Shown here: one piece after another, positions 1 to 8,700 of the stretch
Layout of the letters: every line of letters starts with the position of its first letter
Position numbering within the stretch: the first letter of the stretch is position 1
Assembly: GCA_050701115.1 (NCBI GenBank)
Contig: JBOHER010000009.1
Location: 1-26,048, forward strand
Direction: 5' to 3'
Length of the DNA stretch: 26,048 bases
Source: JBOHER01 sp050701115
Lineage (GTDB): Bacteria > Actinomycetota > Actinomycetes > Mycobacteriales > Pseudonocardiaceae
Made by a program: the position numbers and the translations under genes
Notes under the pieces: model-generated
Databases searched by the model: none
Seen by the model: the letters and a program-made list of their open reading frames with translations, nothing else
What the model was told of the DNA's origin: nothing

Positions 1-238
1 GTCCGGGGGGATCGGGTTCGTCGGCCTCGTCGTGCCGCACGTCGCGCGGCTCTGCGTCGGTGGCGTGCACCGCCGGGTGGTCCCCGTCGCCGCGCTGATC
101 GGCGCGGTGTTCCTGATATGGGCCGACGTCGTCGCCCGGCTCGTGTTCGATCCGAGGGAGCTGCCGCTCGGGATCGTCACGGCGATCGTCGGTGCGCCCT
201 TCCTGCTCGTGCTCGTCCGCCGCCTGCGCGCGGCGTGA
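1..238 (+). CDS. FecCD-family iron-siderophore ABC permease, C-terminal fragment
   Basis: The frame is open from base 2 and ends at TGA 236-238, giving the last 78 residues of a membrane permease. The stretch GFVGLVVPHVARL, followed by an HRR and then a hydrophobic helix ending in ADVVARLV, is the conserved C-terminal part of the FecCD/BtuC family. The closing GIVTAIVGAPFLLVLVRRL is the usual last helix of these proteins. Members import ferric siderophores or cobalamin through the cytoplasmic membrane together with a FecE/BtuD ATPase, and such an ATPase is encoded two genes downstream. The 5' part lies outside the window, so the exact substrate cannot be told. A second permease and a binding protein may lie further left. 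Confidence 0.9.
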   Translation, partial: SGGIGFVGLVVPHVARLCVGGVHRRVVPVAALIGAVFLIWADVVARLVFDPRELPLGIVTAIVGAPFLLVLVRRLRAA

Positions 239-281
239 AGATCGGAGATCGCATGACACCGTTGTGGACCGTGGCGGCCGC

Positions 282-1514
282 ATGCTGACGGTCCTGCGCA
301 ACCGCTCGTTCCGGCTGGCGTGGCTGAGCTACACCGCGTCCGGCGCGGCGACCTCGGTGATGCCGGTGGCGCTGACGCTCTACGTCCTCGACACCCAGGA
401 TGGCGTCGCCGTGCTTGGGCTCGTGCTCGGCGCCCGCACGCTGGGGTTCATCCTCGGCGCGGTGCTCGGCGGCATCGTCACCGACGGGTACCCCCGGCGC
501 GCGGTGCTGACGATCGCGAGCGCGGTGCGCGGCACCATGATCTTCGCGTCGGTGGCCGCGTTCGCGGTGTCGGTGCCGCTGCTGTGCGCGTGCGTCCTGC
601 TCGCGGGTGTGGGGGAGGGCATCTTCCGCGGCGCCTACCAGGCGCTGATCGGCGAGGTCGTGCCCGAGGAGCAGCGGCAGCGGGCCAACGCCGTGTCGAC
701 ACTGAGCAGCAGGCTGCTGCTGGTCGGCGGGCCGACGCTGGCGGCGCTGGTCTACATCGCCGTCGGCGGGTCCGTGACGCTGGCCGTCACCGGCATGCTG
801 TGGCTGGTGTCGGCGGCGGTCGCGCTGGCCCTGCCCCGGGGGGCGCCCCGGCCATCGGACGCCGCGAAGCGCCGCCCGTTTGCCGACTACGGCGACGTGC
901 TGCGCGAGGTCGGCAGGCACCGGTGGTTCGTCGCCGGGCTCGGGGCGCTGATGGTGTGGCTCGCGATCGGGTTCGCGGCGCAGCAGCTCACCCTGCCGCT
1001 GGTCAGCCGCGAGCAGTTCGGCGGCGACGCGTTCCTGGGCATCGCGCTGGGCGCCTACTCCGCAGGCGCGGTGGTGGCGGCACTGGTACTGAGCCGGTGG
1101 ACGCCGCGGCACGCGGGGATGGTGGCGTTCGCCGGGCTGGGCGCCTTCGGCCTGGTGCCGCTCGCGCTCACCGTGCCCGACGCGCCGGTGCTGATCCTAG
1201 CGGCCTACGTCCTGGGCGGCGCGGGCATCGAGACGTTCAACATTCTGTGGTTCAGCGCCATCCAGCGGGAGGTGCCGAGCGAGCGGATGGGGCGGATCTT
1301 TGCGTTCGACTTCATGGTGTCCTACGGGTTCGCGCCGATCGGGCTGGTCGTGATGCCCCTGGTGCTGACGGCGTTCGGGCAGGTCCCAGTTCTGGTCACG
1401 TGCGGCCTGCTGACGCTCGCCGCCGGTGCCGCCGCGCTGCTGGTGCCCGGCTCCCGGCAGCTGTCCGACCCCCGGCAGCCGGCCGGCCCCCGGCAGAAAG
1501 CGGTGACCGCGTGA
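282..1514 (+). CDS. MFS transporter, probable siderophore exporter
   Basis: This 410-residue protein is hydrophobic throughout, with about twelve predicted helices. It opens with RNRSFRLAWLSYTAS, a common start of the EntS/Bcr-like major facilitator group. The loop between helices 2 and 3 has the MFS motif-A pattern (GGIVTDGYPRRAVL). The gene sits between a FecCD permease and a FecE-like ATPase, so export of the siderophore or drug efflux is the likely role; this is inferred from context. The ATG at 282 is chosen because the protein aligns with the family from there; GTG 264 is also in frame. A well-placed GGAG (244-247) precedes a different ATG (253), whose 11-codon frame ends across the 282 start. 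The 3' end overlaps the next gene by four bases (GTGA). Confidence 0.85.
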   Translation: MLTVLRNRSFRLAWLSYTASGAATSVMPVALTLYVLDTQDGVAVLGLVLGARTLGFILGAVLGGIVTDGYPRRAVLTIASAVRGTMIFASVAAFAVSVPLLCACVLLAGVGEGIFRGAYQALIGEVVPEEQRQRANAVSTLSSRLLLVGGPTLAALVYIAVGGSVTLAVTGMLWLVSAAVALALPRGAPRPSDAAKRRPFADYGDVLREVGRHRWFVAGLGALMVWLAIGFAAQQLTLPLVSREQFGGDAFLGIALGAYSAGAVVAALVLSRWTPRHAGMVAFAGLGAFGLVPLALTVPDAPVLILAAYVLGGAGIETFNILWFSAIQREVPSERMGRIFAFDFMVSYGFAPIGLVVMPLVLTAFGQVPVLVTCGLLTLAAGAAALLVPGSRQLSDPRQPAGPRQKAVTA

Positions 1515-2368
1515 TCAGCGCCAAGGACGTCACGTTCGCCTACGACGGCACCCCGGTGCTCGCAGGCGTGGGCCTGGACGCGCGCGCGGGTGGCGTCGTC
1601 GGGCTGATCGGGCCCAACAGCAGCGGCAAGACCACGCTGCTGCGGATCCTCTACACCGCGCTCGCCCCGCGCACCGGTGCCGTGCTCGTCGACGGCGAAC
1701 CGGTGACGTCGCTTGCCGGGCGCGACCTCGCGCGCCGGATGTCGGTGGTGGCCCAGGAGAACCCGCCGGAGCTGCCGATCTCGGTGGCCGAGATGGTGCT
1801 GCTCGGGCGGTCCCCGCACCGGTCGTCGTTCCACTCCTACACCGGGCGCGATCACGAGATCGCGGCCACGGCGCTGCGTCGCGTCGGCATGCGGCCCTAC
1901 GCCGAGCGCGGCTTCGTGGCGCTGTCGGGCGGGGAGAAGCAGCGGGTCCTGATCGCCCGCGCGCTCGCGCAGGAGGCCCCGCACCTGTTGCTCGACGAGC
2001 CCACCAACCATCTCGACATCCGATACCAGCACGAGATCCTGCAGCTCGTCCGCACCCTCGGGATCACGACGGTGGTGGTGCTGCACGACCTCAACCTGGC
2101 CGCCCGCTACTGCGACCATCTGGTGCTGCTCGACCGCGGCACCGTGGCGCGGTCCGGGGCGACAGCCGACGTGCTGACGCCCGAGGTGCTCGAACCCGTC
2201 TACCACGTGTCGGTGCGCACGTTCGCCGACGACGGCTGCGTGCAGCTGATCTTCCAGCCCCGGGTCGAGGAGGGGTGCACCCGTGATGGTGCCGAGCAGC
2301 GAGCACATCGCGGCCCGCCGCGATCCGATCGTTCTCAGACCCCGAGTCTCGCCACCTGGCGAACATGA
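1511..2368 (+). CDS. FecE-like siderophore ABC transporter ATP-binding protein
   Basis: The product has every ABC ATPase signature: Walker A GPNSSGKTT at residues 34-42, signature LSGGEKQR, Walker B HLLLDEPTNHLD, and the switch histidine in VLHDLN. It most resembles the FecE/FhuC group, which powers ferric-siderophore uptake, in line with the permease fragment upstream. GTG 1511 overlaps the stop of the MFS gene, so the two are translationally coupled. The last 27 or so residues after IFQPR are polar and unlike the family end. One extra G in the GGGG run near 2271-2274 would instead end the protein at TGA 2284-2286, in a TGATG overlap with the next ATG. The true C-terminus is therefore uncertain. 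The stop lies only 9 bp from the convergent mycP stop. Confidence 0.88.
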   Translation: MISAKDVTFAYDGTPVLAGVGLDARAGGVVGLIGPNSSGKTTLLRILYTALAPRTGAVLVDGEPVTSLAGRDLARRMSVVAQENPPELPISVAEMVLLGRSPHRSSFHSYTGRDHEIAATALRRVGMRPYAERGFVALSGGEKQRVLIARALAQEAPHLLLDEPTNHLDIRYQHEILQLVRTLGITTVVVLHDLNLAARYCDHLVLLDRGTVARSGATADVLTPEVLEPVYHVSVRTFADDGCVQLIFQPRVEEGCTRDGAEQRAHRGPPRSDRSQTPSLATWRT

Positions 2369-2408
2369 GCGCGCCGCTCAGGCGGACTCACGTCGCTGGG
2401 GCTGGTAG
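2286..2408 (+). pseudogene. possible truncated first codons of a lost siderophore-operon gene
   Basis: ATG 2286 opens a 40-codon frame ending at TAG 2406. It is preceded by a strong GAGGAGG (about 2267-2273) with 12 bases to the ATG, and TGATG overlaps the end the ATPase would have in the alternative frame. The residues after about position 25 run into the antisense of the mycP 3' end and look non-native. This would fit the start of a fourth operon gene cut off by a rearrangement that joined the siderophore operon to mycP. I do not recognise the protein. It could also be a chance frame inside the ATPase tail. Confidence 0.3.
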
Positions 2409-4051
2409 CCAGGCCGGTTGCGGCGGATGGTGTGCACGATGAACAAGGTGAGACCGAGCGCGGCCACCGCTCCGCCGGATCCAGCGAGCGCGACCACCAA
2501 CGGCGTCGTGTCGGGTGGGTTGGGCGGTGGCATGTCCGACGGGAGCGCGATGTCGGTCGCGGGTGCCACGCCGATCTCCGAGGGAACCGTCGCGGTCAGG
2601 GCGGCCATCGGGTTGATTACCCCGTGGCCGACGAACTGATCCCTGCCGGACCGTGATCCAGGGTGCTGGGCGGTTGCCATGATCCGCTCCATCACCTGGC
2701 GGGCGTCGAGGTCGGGGTGCAGCTGGCGGACCAGAACGGCAAGTCCCGCCACGTACGGCGCGGCGAAACTGGTGCCCTTGATGTCGGTCGGCTCGCCGCC
2801 TTCGAAGGTGAGGTTGGCCAGCTGGTTGGATCCCTTGGCCGGGTCAAGTGAAATGATCTTGGTGCCCGGTGCTGCCACGCTCACCCACGGGCCGTGCATG
2901 CTGAAAGGCGCGACACCACCGTTCTCGTCGATGGCGGCAACCGCCAGCAGGTCCTCGGAGAACCACGGGGGCGTCACGACGGTCGTCGGGTTGTCGGGGT
3001 TGGCCTGGGTGTTCTGCTGGCAGACGTTGGAGGTGTTACCGGCCGCGGCGACCACGACGACATCTTTCTTGCCGACCGCGTAGTGCACCGCGGACTGGAG
3101 TTCCTTCTCCTTGCTCGTCATAGGTCCACCGCCCGGGCGGCAGCTGTCCACCGACATGTTGATGACCTTGACACCCGGCGTGTCGGCCGCGCGGACAACG
3201 GCTTGCGCCAGGGTGTGCAGGTTGCCCGCTGCCTCGGCGCTCTCCTGTACGCGGGGGCCCTTGTCCTGGCCAGGGCTGGTGGCTCCTGCTCCGGTGCCAC
3301 CGCCGCCGGGTTCCTCGTTGTCCCGTTCTTGCGCCTCCCGCTCGGCTTGCTCCGCGCGCTCCTCGGCTTCCCGCGCTTCCCGCTCCGCATCCTCGAGCGC
3401 TTTCTTGCTCTCGGCCGCTTGTTTCTCGCTCGCCTTCTCCTGGTCCGACTTGGGGCGGAAGACCTGGCTGGACTGCCGGATGGACACGATTCGCGCATCC
3501 GGAGCGACTCCGCGGAACGCCGCACTCGGATCGGTCACCTTGGCGGCGATGATGCCTGCCACCTGTGTCCCGTGCCCGTCGCAGTCCTCGAGGCCGTCCT
3601 CGCCCGCGACGTAATCGCCGCCACCTTCGAGCCTGCCGTCCAGGAAGGGGTGCGGTGTGACCCCGGTGTCGATGACGGCGACCTTGATGCCGCCACCGAT
3701 CGAGCCCTGCTTGGCCCCGACGTAGTTGTGTACCTCGTCCAGCCGAAGATGCATCTGCCCCCACGGCTGGTTCTTCAGCACAAGTTCCTTGTTGCGTGCT
3801 TGGTTGGACGCGACGCACTCGGTCTGCTGCACGTACTCCTGGTCGGGCTTGCCGCCATTGTCACCGGGTGGCCCGCCGGAGGGAGCCGGCGGCATCCACG
3901 GTTGGCGTTCCTGCGCCAGTGCGGCGGGCGCTCCCACAGTGAACGGGCTCACCCCGGGTGCGAGCATCCCCAGGGCAGCGGCAAGGACAACCGCGCCTGC
4001 TCTCCTCGAACGCCTGCCCACAGTCCCCACTCGCAATCCCATCAGCGCCAT
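2378..4051 (-). CDS. mycP: Type VII secretion-associated serine protease mycosin (MycP)
   Basis: This is a subtilisin-family membrane-anchored protease of the T7SS. Counting from ATG 4051, the triad is D128 (VAVIDTGV), H160 (DGHGTQVAG) and S428 (GTSFAAP), with the oxyanion Asn in AAAGN near 339. An N-terminal signal region (RRSRR followed by a hydrophobic stretch and ALA-QE) and a C-terminal helix near 520-545 followed by RRNR place the catalytic domain outside the membrane. Mycosins are needed for ESX complex stability and cleave some substrates. A highly charged Lys/Glu/Arg insert of about 75 residues (about 200-272) followed by GGGG sits in the loop that is also long in mycobacterial MycP. 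An upstream in-frame TTG (4102) overlaps the eccD stop and is an alternative start; neither start has a clear ribosome site. It is encoded just after eccD on the same strand. Confidence 0.93.
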   Translation of the reverse strand: MALMGLRVGTVGRRSRRAGAVVLAAALGMLAPGVSPFTVGAPAALAQERQPWMPPAPSGGPPGDNGGKPDQEYVQQTECVASNQARNKELVLKNQPWGQMHLRLDEVHNYVGAKQGSIGGGIKVAVIDTGVTPHPFLDGRLEGGGDYVAGEDGLEDCDGHGTQVAGIIAAKVTDPSAAFRGVAPDARIVSIRQSSQVFRPKSDQEKASEKQAAESKKALEDAEREAREAEERAEQAEREAQERDNEEPGGGGTGAGATSPGQDKGPRVQESAEAAGNLHTLAQAVVRAADTPGVKVINMSVDSCRPGGGPMTSKEKELQSAVHYAVGKKDVVVVAAAGNTSNVCQQNTQANPDNPTTVVTPPWFSEDLLAVAAIDENGGVAPFSMHGPWVSVAAPGTKIISLDPAKGSNQLANLTFEGGEPTDIKGTSFAAPYVAGLAVLVRQLHPDLDARQVMERIMATAQHPGSRSGRDQFVGHGVINPMAALTATVPSEIGVAPATDIALPSDMPPPNPPDTTPLVVALAGSGGAVAALGLTLFIVHTIRRNRPGYQPQRRESA

Positions 4052-4094
4052 TGTCGATTCAGCTGGACGATATCCGCACACGCGCAAGGGCGCG

Positions 4095-5498
4095 CTAGTC
4101 AAGGATGGTGGAGCCCACCCCGCGCAGCGCGGAGTACAGGCCCATCACGCCGAGGGCCAGCGGCAGAACCACCGAGATGCACACCGCCTCGAAGATCTCC
4201 ACCGCACGCCGCAGCGGGGGCGAGAACCGCTGGTGCGGGAACACGACGCCGACCACGAGCGCGCCCGCGCCGATCACCAGCGCCACGGCGAACACCCAGA
4301 TCAGCCTGCTCCACGGGCTGGCCGCGAACATCCAGCCGAGCGTGATGCCGGAGGCTGCCACCATGCCCATGGTCAGCAGCGCGATGGCCTGGGCGCTGTT
4401 GGCGTAGGTGCGGGCCCGCAGCAGCAGCGCGACGGTCGCTGCGACGGCCAGGATCGGCCCGAAGACGCTGGGCGAGGTCGCCGCGATGATCGACGAAATG
4501 GCCGTTGCCGCACCGCATCCGATCAGCAGCCCGGTCATGTACTCGTGCGCGACCACGGTGCGGCGTTCGATGGTGGCGTAGTCGAGTTCACCGATGTCGG
4601 CTTTCAGTTCCTCCGCGCTGCCGGGCACGGTCGGCAGGGGAAGCTTGGCGAGCCAGATGGTCGTGCGGGGCAGGACGGACACCATGGCGAGCGAGAACGC
4701 GGCCGTGCCCGCGGCGATGCCTGCAGCCGGATGGGCGATGAACACCGCGAACAGGGACGAAACGGCGCCGATCGCGCCCGCGGTCGCCGCCGCGATGAAG
4801 GTCGAAATGCCCGAGCCGATCAACATGATCGCCGCGGCGGCGAAGATGACCACCAGCACGAACGCGAGCAGCAGGCTCGCGCGCACGGAGACGCCGGGAA
4901 CGATGGAGAAACCACTCACGAATGCCAGCGGCAGGCCACCGGCGGCCACGATGACCACCCCGGTCGACGGCGCCTGGTAGCCCTTGGCGAGCACCGCGCC
5001 GAGGGCGATGCAGCCGATCGCGCCGACGCCACCGACGATCGCCGCGGTCAGGCTGCTACCACCGAACAATGAGCCGCCCATGAACAAGGTCAGGGCGGCG
5101 ACGAAAAGGGCGAACCCGCCTGCGATGTGGCCGATCCGCTTGGCCGTCTCCGGCGTCCACGGCCGGAAGCTGTCCGGGTCGGTGTCGGCGATCGCGTCCA
5201 CCACGTCGTCGTACAAGGGCGGCGGCGGATTCTCTATCCGCTTGCGTAGCTGCAGCAGTTCGCCGTCGACCACGCCGAGCGAGGCAAGCGTGCGGCTTGG
5301 GTCGAGGGGAGCGTCCCCGAGCTTGGCGAGCACCCAGCCGCCGTGGCGTGACCCGCCGTCCGGGGTCCGTTCGTGCGCCATGTCGACGACCAGCGGCACC
5401 AGATCTGCCACCGCGACGTCGGCAGGCAGCGCCATGTCGATTCGCGTGCTTGGTGCTACAACCGTCACTCGGCTGAAAACCGTCGTGCCCGTGGCCAC
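4095..5498 (-). CDS. eccD: Type VII secretion integral membrane protein EccD
   Basis: The 467-residue protein has a soluble N-terminal ubiquitin-like (YukD-type) domain of about 90 residues, seen in the alternating beta pattern from VTVVAPSTRIDMALP to DGELLQLR. About eleven hydrophobic helices follow from near residue 130 to the end. This is the EccD layout; EccD forms the membrane pore scaffold of ESX machines, with its ubiquitin-like domain contacting EccC. Translation starts at GTG 5498 after AGGTAGGGGG, a good ribosome site. The gene is divergent from eccC and followed directly by mycP, as in the mycobacterial ESX-4 order Rv3447c-Rv3448-Rv3449. Confidence 0.92.
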   Translation of the reverse strand: MATGTTVFSRVTVVAPSTRIDMALPADVAVADLVPLVVDMAHERTPDGGSRHGGWVLAKLGDAPLDPSRTLASLGVVDGELLQLRKRIENPPPPLYDDVVDAIADTDPDSFRPWTPETAKRIGHIAGGFALFVAALTLFMGGSLFGGSSLTAAIVGGVGAIGCIALGAVLAKGYQAPSTGVVIVAAGGLPLAFVSGFSIVPGVSVRASLLLAFVLVVIFAAAAIMLIGSGISTFIAAATAGAIGAVSSLFAVFIAHPAAGIAAGTAAFSLAMVSVLPRTTIWLAKLPLPTVPGSAEELKADIGELDYATIERRTVVAHEYMTGLLIGCGAATAISSIIAATSPSVFGPILAVAATVALLLRARTYANSAQAIALLTMGMVAASGITLGWMFAASPWSRLIWVFAVALVIGAGALVVGVVFPHQRFSPPLRRAVEIFEAVCISVVLPLALGVMGLYSALRGVGSTILD

Positions 5499-5534
5499 TT
5501 GCTTGCCCCCTACCTCGAGAGAATGCTCGGTGTA

Positions 5535-5562
5535 CTTATACCGAACTTGGGCGTCCGGCTCA
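5535..5562 (-). promoter_or_regulatory. candidate eccD-mycP promoter with overlapping palindrome
   Basis: Read on the minus strand, TATAAG (5540-5535) is a good -10 hexamer. TGAGCC (5562-5557) is a weak -35 with a 16-base spacer. Transcription would start about 30 bases before the eccD GTG. The -10 lies inside an imperfect palindrome, CGGTGTA-CT-TATACCG at 5528-5543 (6 of 7 arm positions pair), which could be an operator. Prediction only. Confidence 0.35.
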
Positions 5563-5605
5563 GCGGCTACCCGAAAATTCCCGGCGAACAGTGCCCGATT
5601 CAGGT

Positions 5606-5628
5606 GTTCGGGGGAAGATGGCCCGAAC
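5606..5628. repeat. inverted repeat between eccD and eccC, possible operator
   Basis: GTTCGGG (5606-5612) and CCCGAAC (5622-5628) are perfect 7-bp arms separated by 9 bases. The repeat lies about 80 bp upstream of the eccC start, in the only divergent intergenic region of the ESX core. A dimeric regulator binding here could control both directions. No Ts follow it, so it is not a typical terminator. Confidence 0.45.
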
Positions 5629-5710
5629 GATTTAGGTGGTCCGCACCCATGGCCGCGCGCGGTTCGCTAACGTGACCACCGGTCGTCGACGAGGAGAAGA
5701 GGGGTTCTCG

Positions 5711-8700
5711 GTGAGCACGCTGCAGTTCAAGCGGTCGCCACGTATGGCTGCTCCACGGATGCCGGGTGGGGAAGTTCACCTCGAACCGCCACCGGAGATC
5801 CCGCGCACCATCCCGGGCAACATCCTGATGAAGCTGATGCCCGTCGTGATGATCGTCGCGATGCTCGGCATGGTGGCGTTCATGTTCACCGCGGGCGGGG
5901 CAGCCGCGAAGAATCCGCTGTTCCTGATGATGCCGATGATGATGATGATGTCGATGGTCGGCATGTTCGCGGGCGGTGGGCGCGGAAACGGTCAGAAGAA
6001 GGCCGAGATGAACGAGGACCGCAAGGACTACCTGCGTTACCTAGGTCAGATGCGTGAGCGTGCCCGCGAGGCGATGATCGAGCAACGGGCGGCGCTGGAG
6101 TGGGTGCACCCCGACCCGCAGACGATGTTGTCCATCGCGACCAGCCGCCGGATGTGGGAGCGCAGGGCTAACGACAAGGACTTCATGCACCTGCGGGTGG
6201 GTCGCAGCTCGCACCGGCTGGCTACCCGGCTGGTGCCGCCGCAGACCGGCCCGGTCGACGAGCTCGAGCCGATCTCCACCCTGGCGCTGCGCCGATTCAC
6301 CCGCGCGAACTCGATGGTGCGTGACCTGCCGACCCAGGTGTCGGTGCGCGGTTTCGCGTCGATGACGATGCTGGGTGAGCGGGAGGAGTGCCGGGCGTTC
6401 ACCAGGGCGATGATCGCGCAAATGGTCACCTTGCACAGCCCGGAAGATGTGTACATCGCGGTGGCGAGCGCGGGCCGCGCGAAAGAGCACTGGGAATGGG
6501 TGAAGTGGCTGCCGCACGCGCAGCACCCGACGGTGACCGACGGCATCGGTCAGTTGCGGATGATGTCGAACTCGTTGGCCCAGATCGAGGAATGGCTGGC
6601 CGATGAGCTGGCTGCTCGCCCACGGTTCCAGCGCAAGACCCCGTACGCCGACGGTCCGCACATCGTGATCATCATGGACGAGGCCGACCTCACCAAGGAA
6701 GAAAGGATCATCCTGGAGGAGGGGGTGTCCGGCGTCACGGTCATCGACATCTCGGGCCAACTGGAGAAGCTCTCCGCACGTCGCGGGATGCGGTTCGTGG
6801 TCGACGGCGATCGCCTCGGCGCGCAGAACGTCGGCGGCATCGAATGGTTCGGTTCCGCCGACAAGCTCAGCCTGACCGAGGCGGAGTCGTTGGCGCGCAA
6901 GCTTTCGCCGTACCGGATCGGGGTATCGGCCACCGGCGAAGAGGAAGAGGACACGCCGCTGCTGTCCAACCCATCGCTGCTCGAACTGCTGGGCATCCCG
7001 GGCGACCCGATGACCTTCGACGTGCAGCAGGCGTGGCGCCCTCGGCCGATCAGGGACCGGTACCGGGTTCCGTTCGGCGTCGGCGAGCACGGCCAGCCGG
7101 TGGAACTGGACATCAAGGAGGCCGCTGCCGAGGGTATGGGCCCGCACGGCCTGTGCATCGGTGCCACCGGTTCCGGTAAGTCGGAGTTCCTGCGCACACT
7201 GGTGCTCGGCATGCTGGCCACCCACTCGTCGGAAACGTTGAACTTCGTCCTCGTCGACTTCAAGGGTGGTGCGACCTTCCTCGGCCTTGACGACGCGCCA
7301 CACGTCTCCGCGGTGATCACCAACCTGGCCGACGAGGTCACCCTGGTCGACCGGATGAAGGACGCGCTGGCAGGCGAGATGAACCGCCGCCAGGAAGCGT
7401 TGAAGAACGGCGGCAACTTCAAGAACGCCTGGGAGTACCAGAAGGCGCGGGAGAACGGCGCCGACCTGGACCCGATGCCCGCGCTGTTCATCGTGGTCGA
7501 CGAGTTCTCCGAGCTGCTCAGTGCCAAGCCGGACTTCATCGACCTGTTCGTCGCGATCGGCCGGCTCGGCCGTTCGCTGCAGATGCACATGCTGCTCGCC
7601 TCGCAGCGCCTTGAGGAGGGCAAGCTGCGTGGCCTGGACTCGCACCTGTCCTACCGGATCGGTCTGAAAACCTTCTCCGCCGCGGAGTCCCGGGCCGCCA
7701 TCGGCGTGCCGGACGCCTTCGAGCTGCCGTCCGTGCCCGGCGGCGGGTACCTGAAGTTCGACACCTCCTCGCTCGTTCGGTTCAAGGCCTCGTACGTGTC
7801 GGGTCCCTACCGTCCGGCGGGCATCAAGACGGTCGGGCCAGCGGCCACCGTGGTGCGTGCCGGCAAGCGGCCGCAGTTGTTCGTCCCCGACTTCATCGAG
7901 CTGCCACCGGAGCCGGAACCCGAGCTCGAGCCGGAAGTCAAGGAAGAGCCGAAGCGGGAATCGGAAGAGGCCGTCGAGCCGAGCGAGCTCGACGTCATCG
8001 TGGCGCGGCTGGTGGGCCAGGGCCCGCCCGCGCACGAGGTCTGGCTGCCACCGCTGAAGGAACCGAACTCGCTGGACACCCTGCTGCCCAACCTCAACCC
8101 CACCGAGGACAGGGGGCTCTCGCCGGTCGACTTCTTCGGCAACGGCAGATTGCAGGTGCCGGTCGGTATCGTGGACAAGCCCTACGAGCAGCGTCGTGAC
8201 CTGTTGTGGGCGGATTTCTCCGGCGGCGCGGGCCATGGAGCTGTGGTCGGCGGTCCGCAAACGGGTAAGTCGATGATGCTGCGCACGCTGGTCATGTCGA
8301 TGGCGTTGACGCACACCCCGCTTGAGGCGCAGTTCTTCTGCATCGACCTCGGCGGTGGCACCCTTGCGTCGCTCGCCGAGCTGCCGCACGTTGGCGGGGT
8401 CGCGGTCGCCCGGCGCGAGCCGGACAAGGCGCGTCGTATCGTGGCCGAGCTGTCCTCGTTGCTGGCCGAGCGTGAGGCGCGGTTCGGTCAGCTGGGTATC
8501 GACTCGATGCAGGACTTCCGGAACATGCGCAGGCAGGGCCGGATCACTCCGGAGCAGGACCCGTTCGGTGACGCGTTCCTGATCGTCGACGGCTGGAAAG
8601 CGCTGCGCGACGACTTCGAGGAACTCGAAGTGCCGATCACCAAGCTGGCCACCCAGGGCCTCGGCTTCGGCATCCACGTGATCATCTCGAACAACCGGTG

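Noticed and set aside
2340..2400. Terminator between the ABC ATPase and mycP
   Set aside because: Only a 4-bp stem (CCGC/GCGG at 2374-2385) is present, too weak to report.
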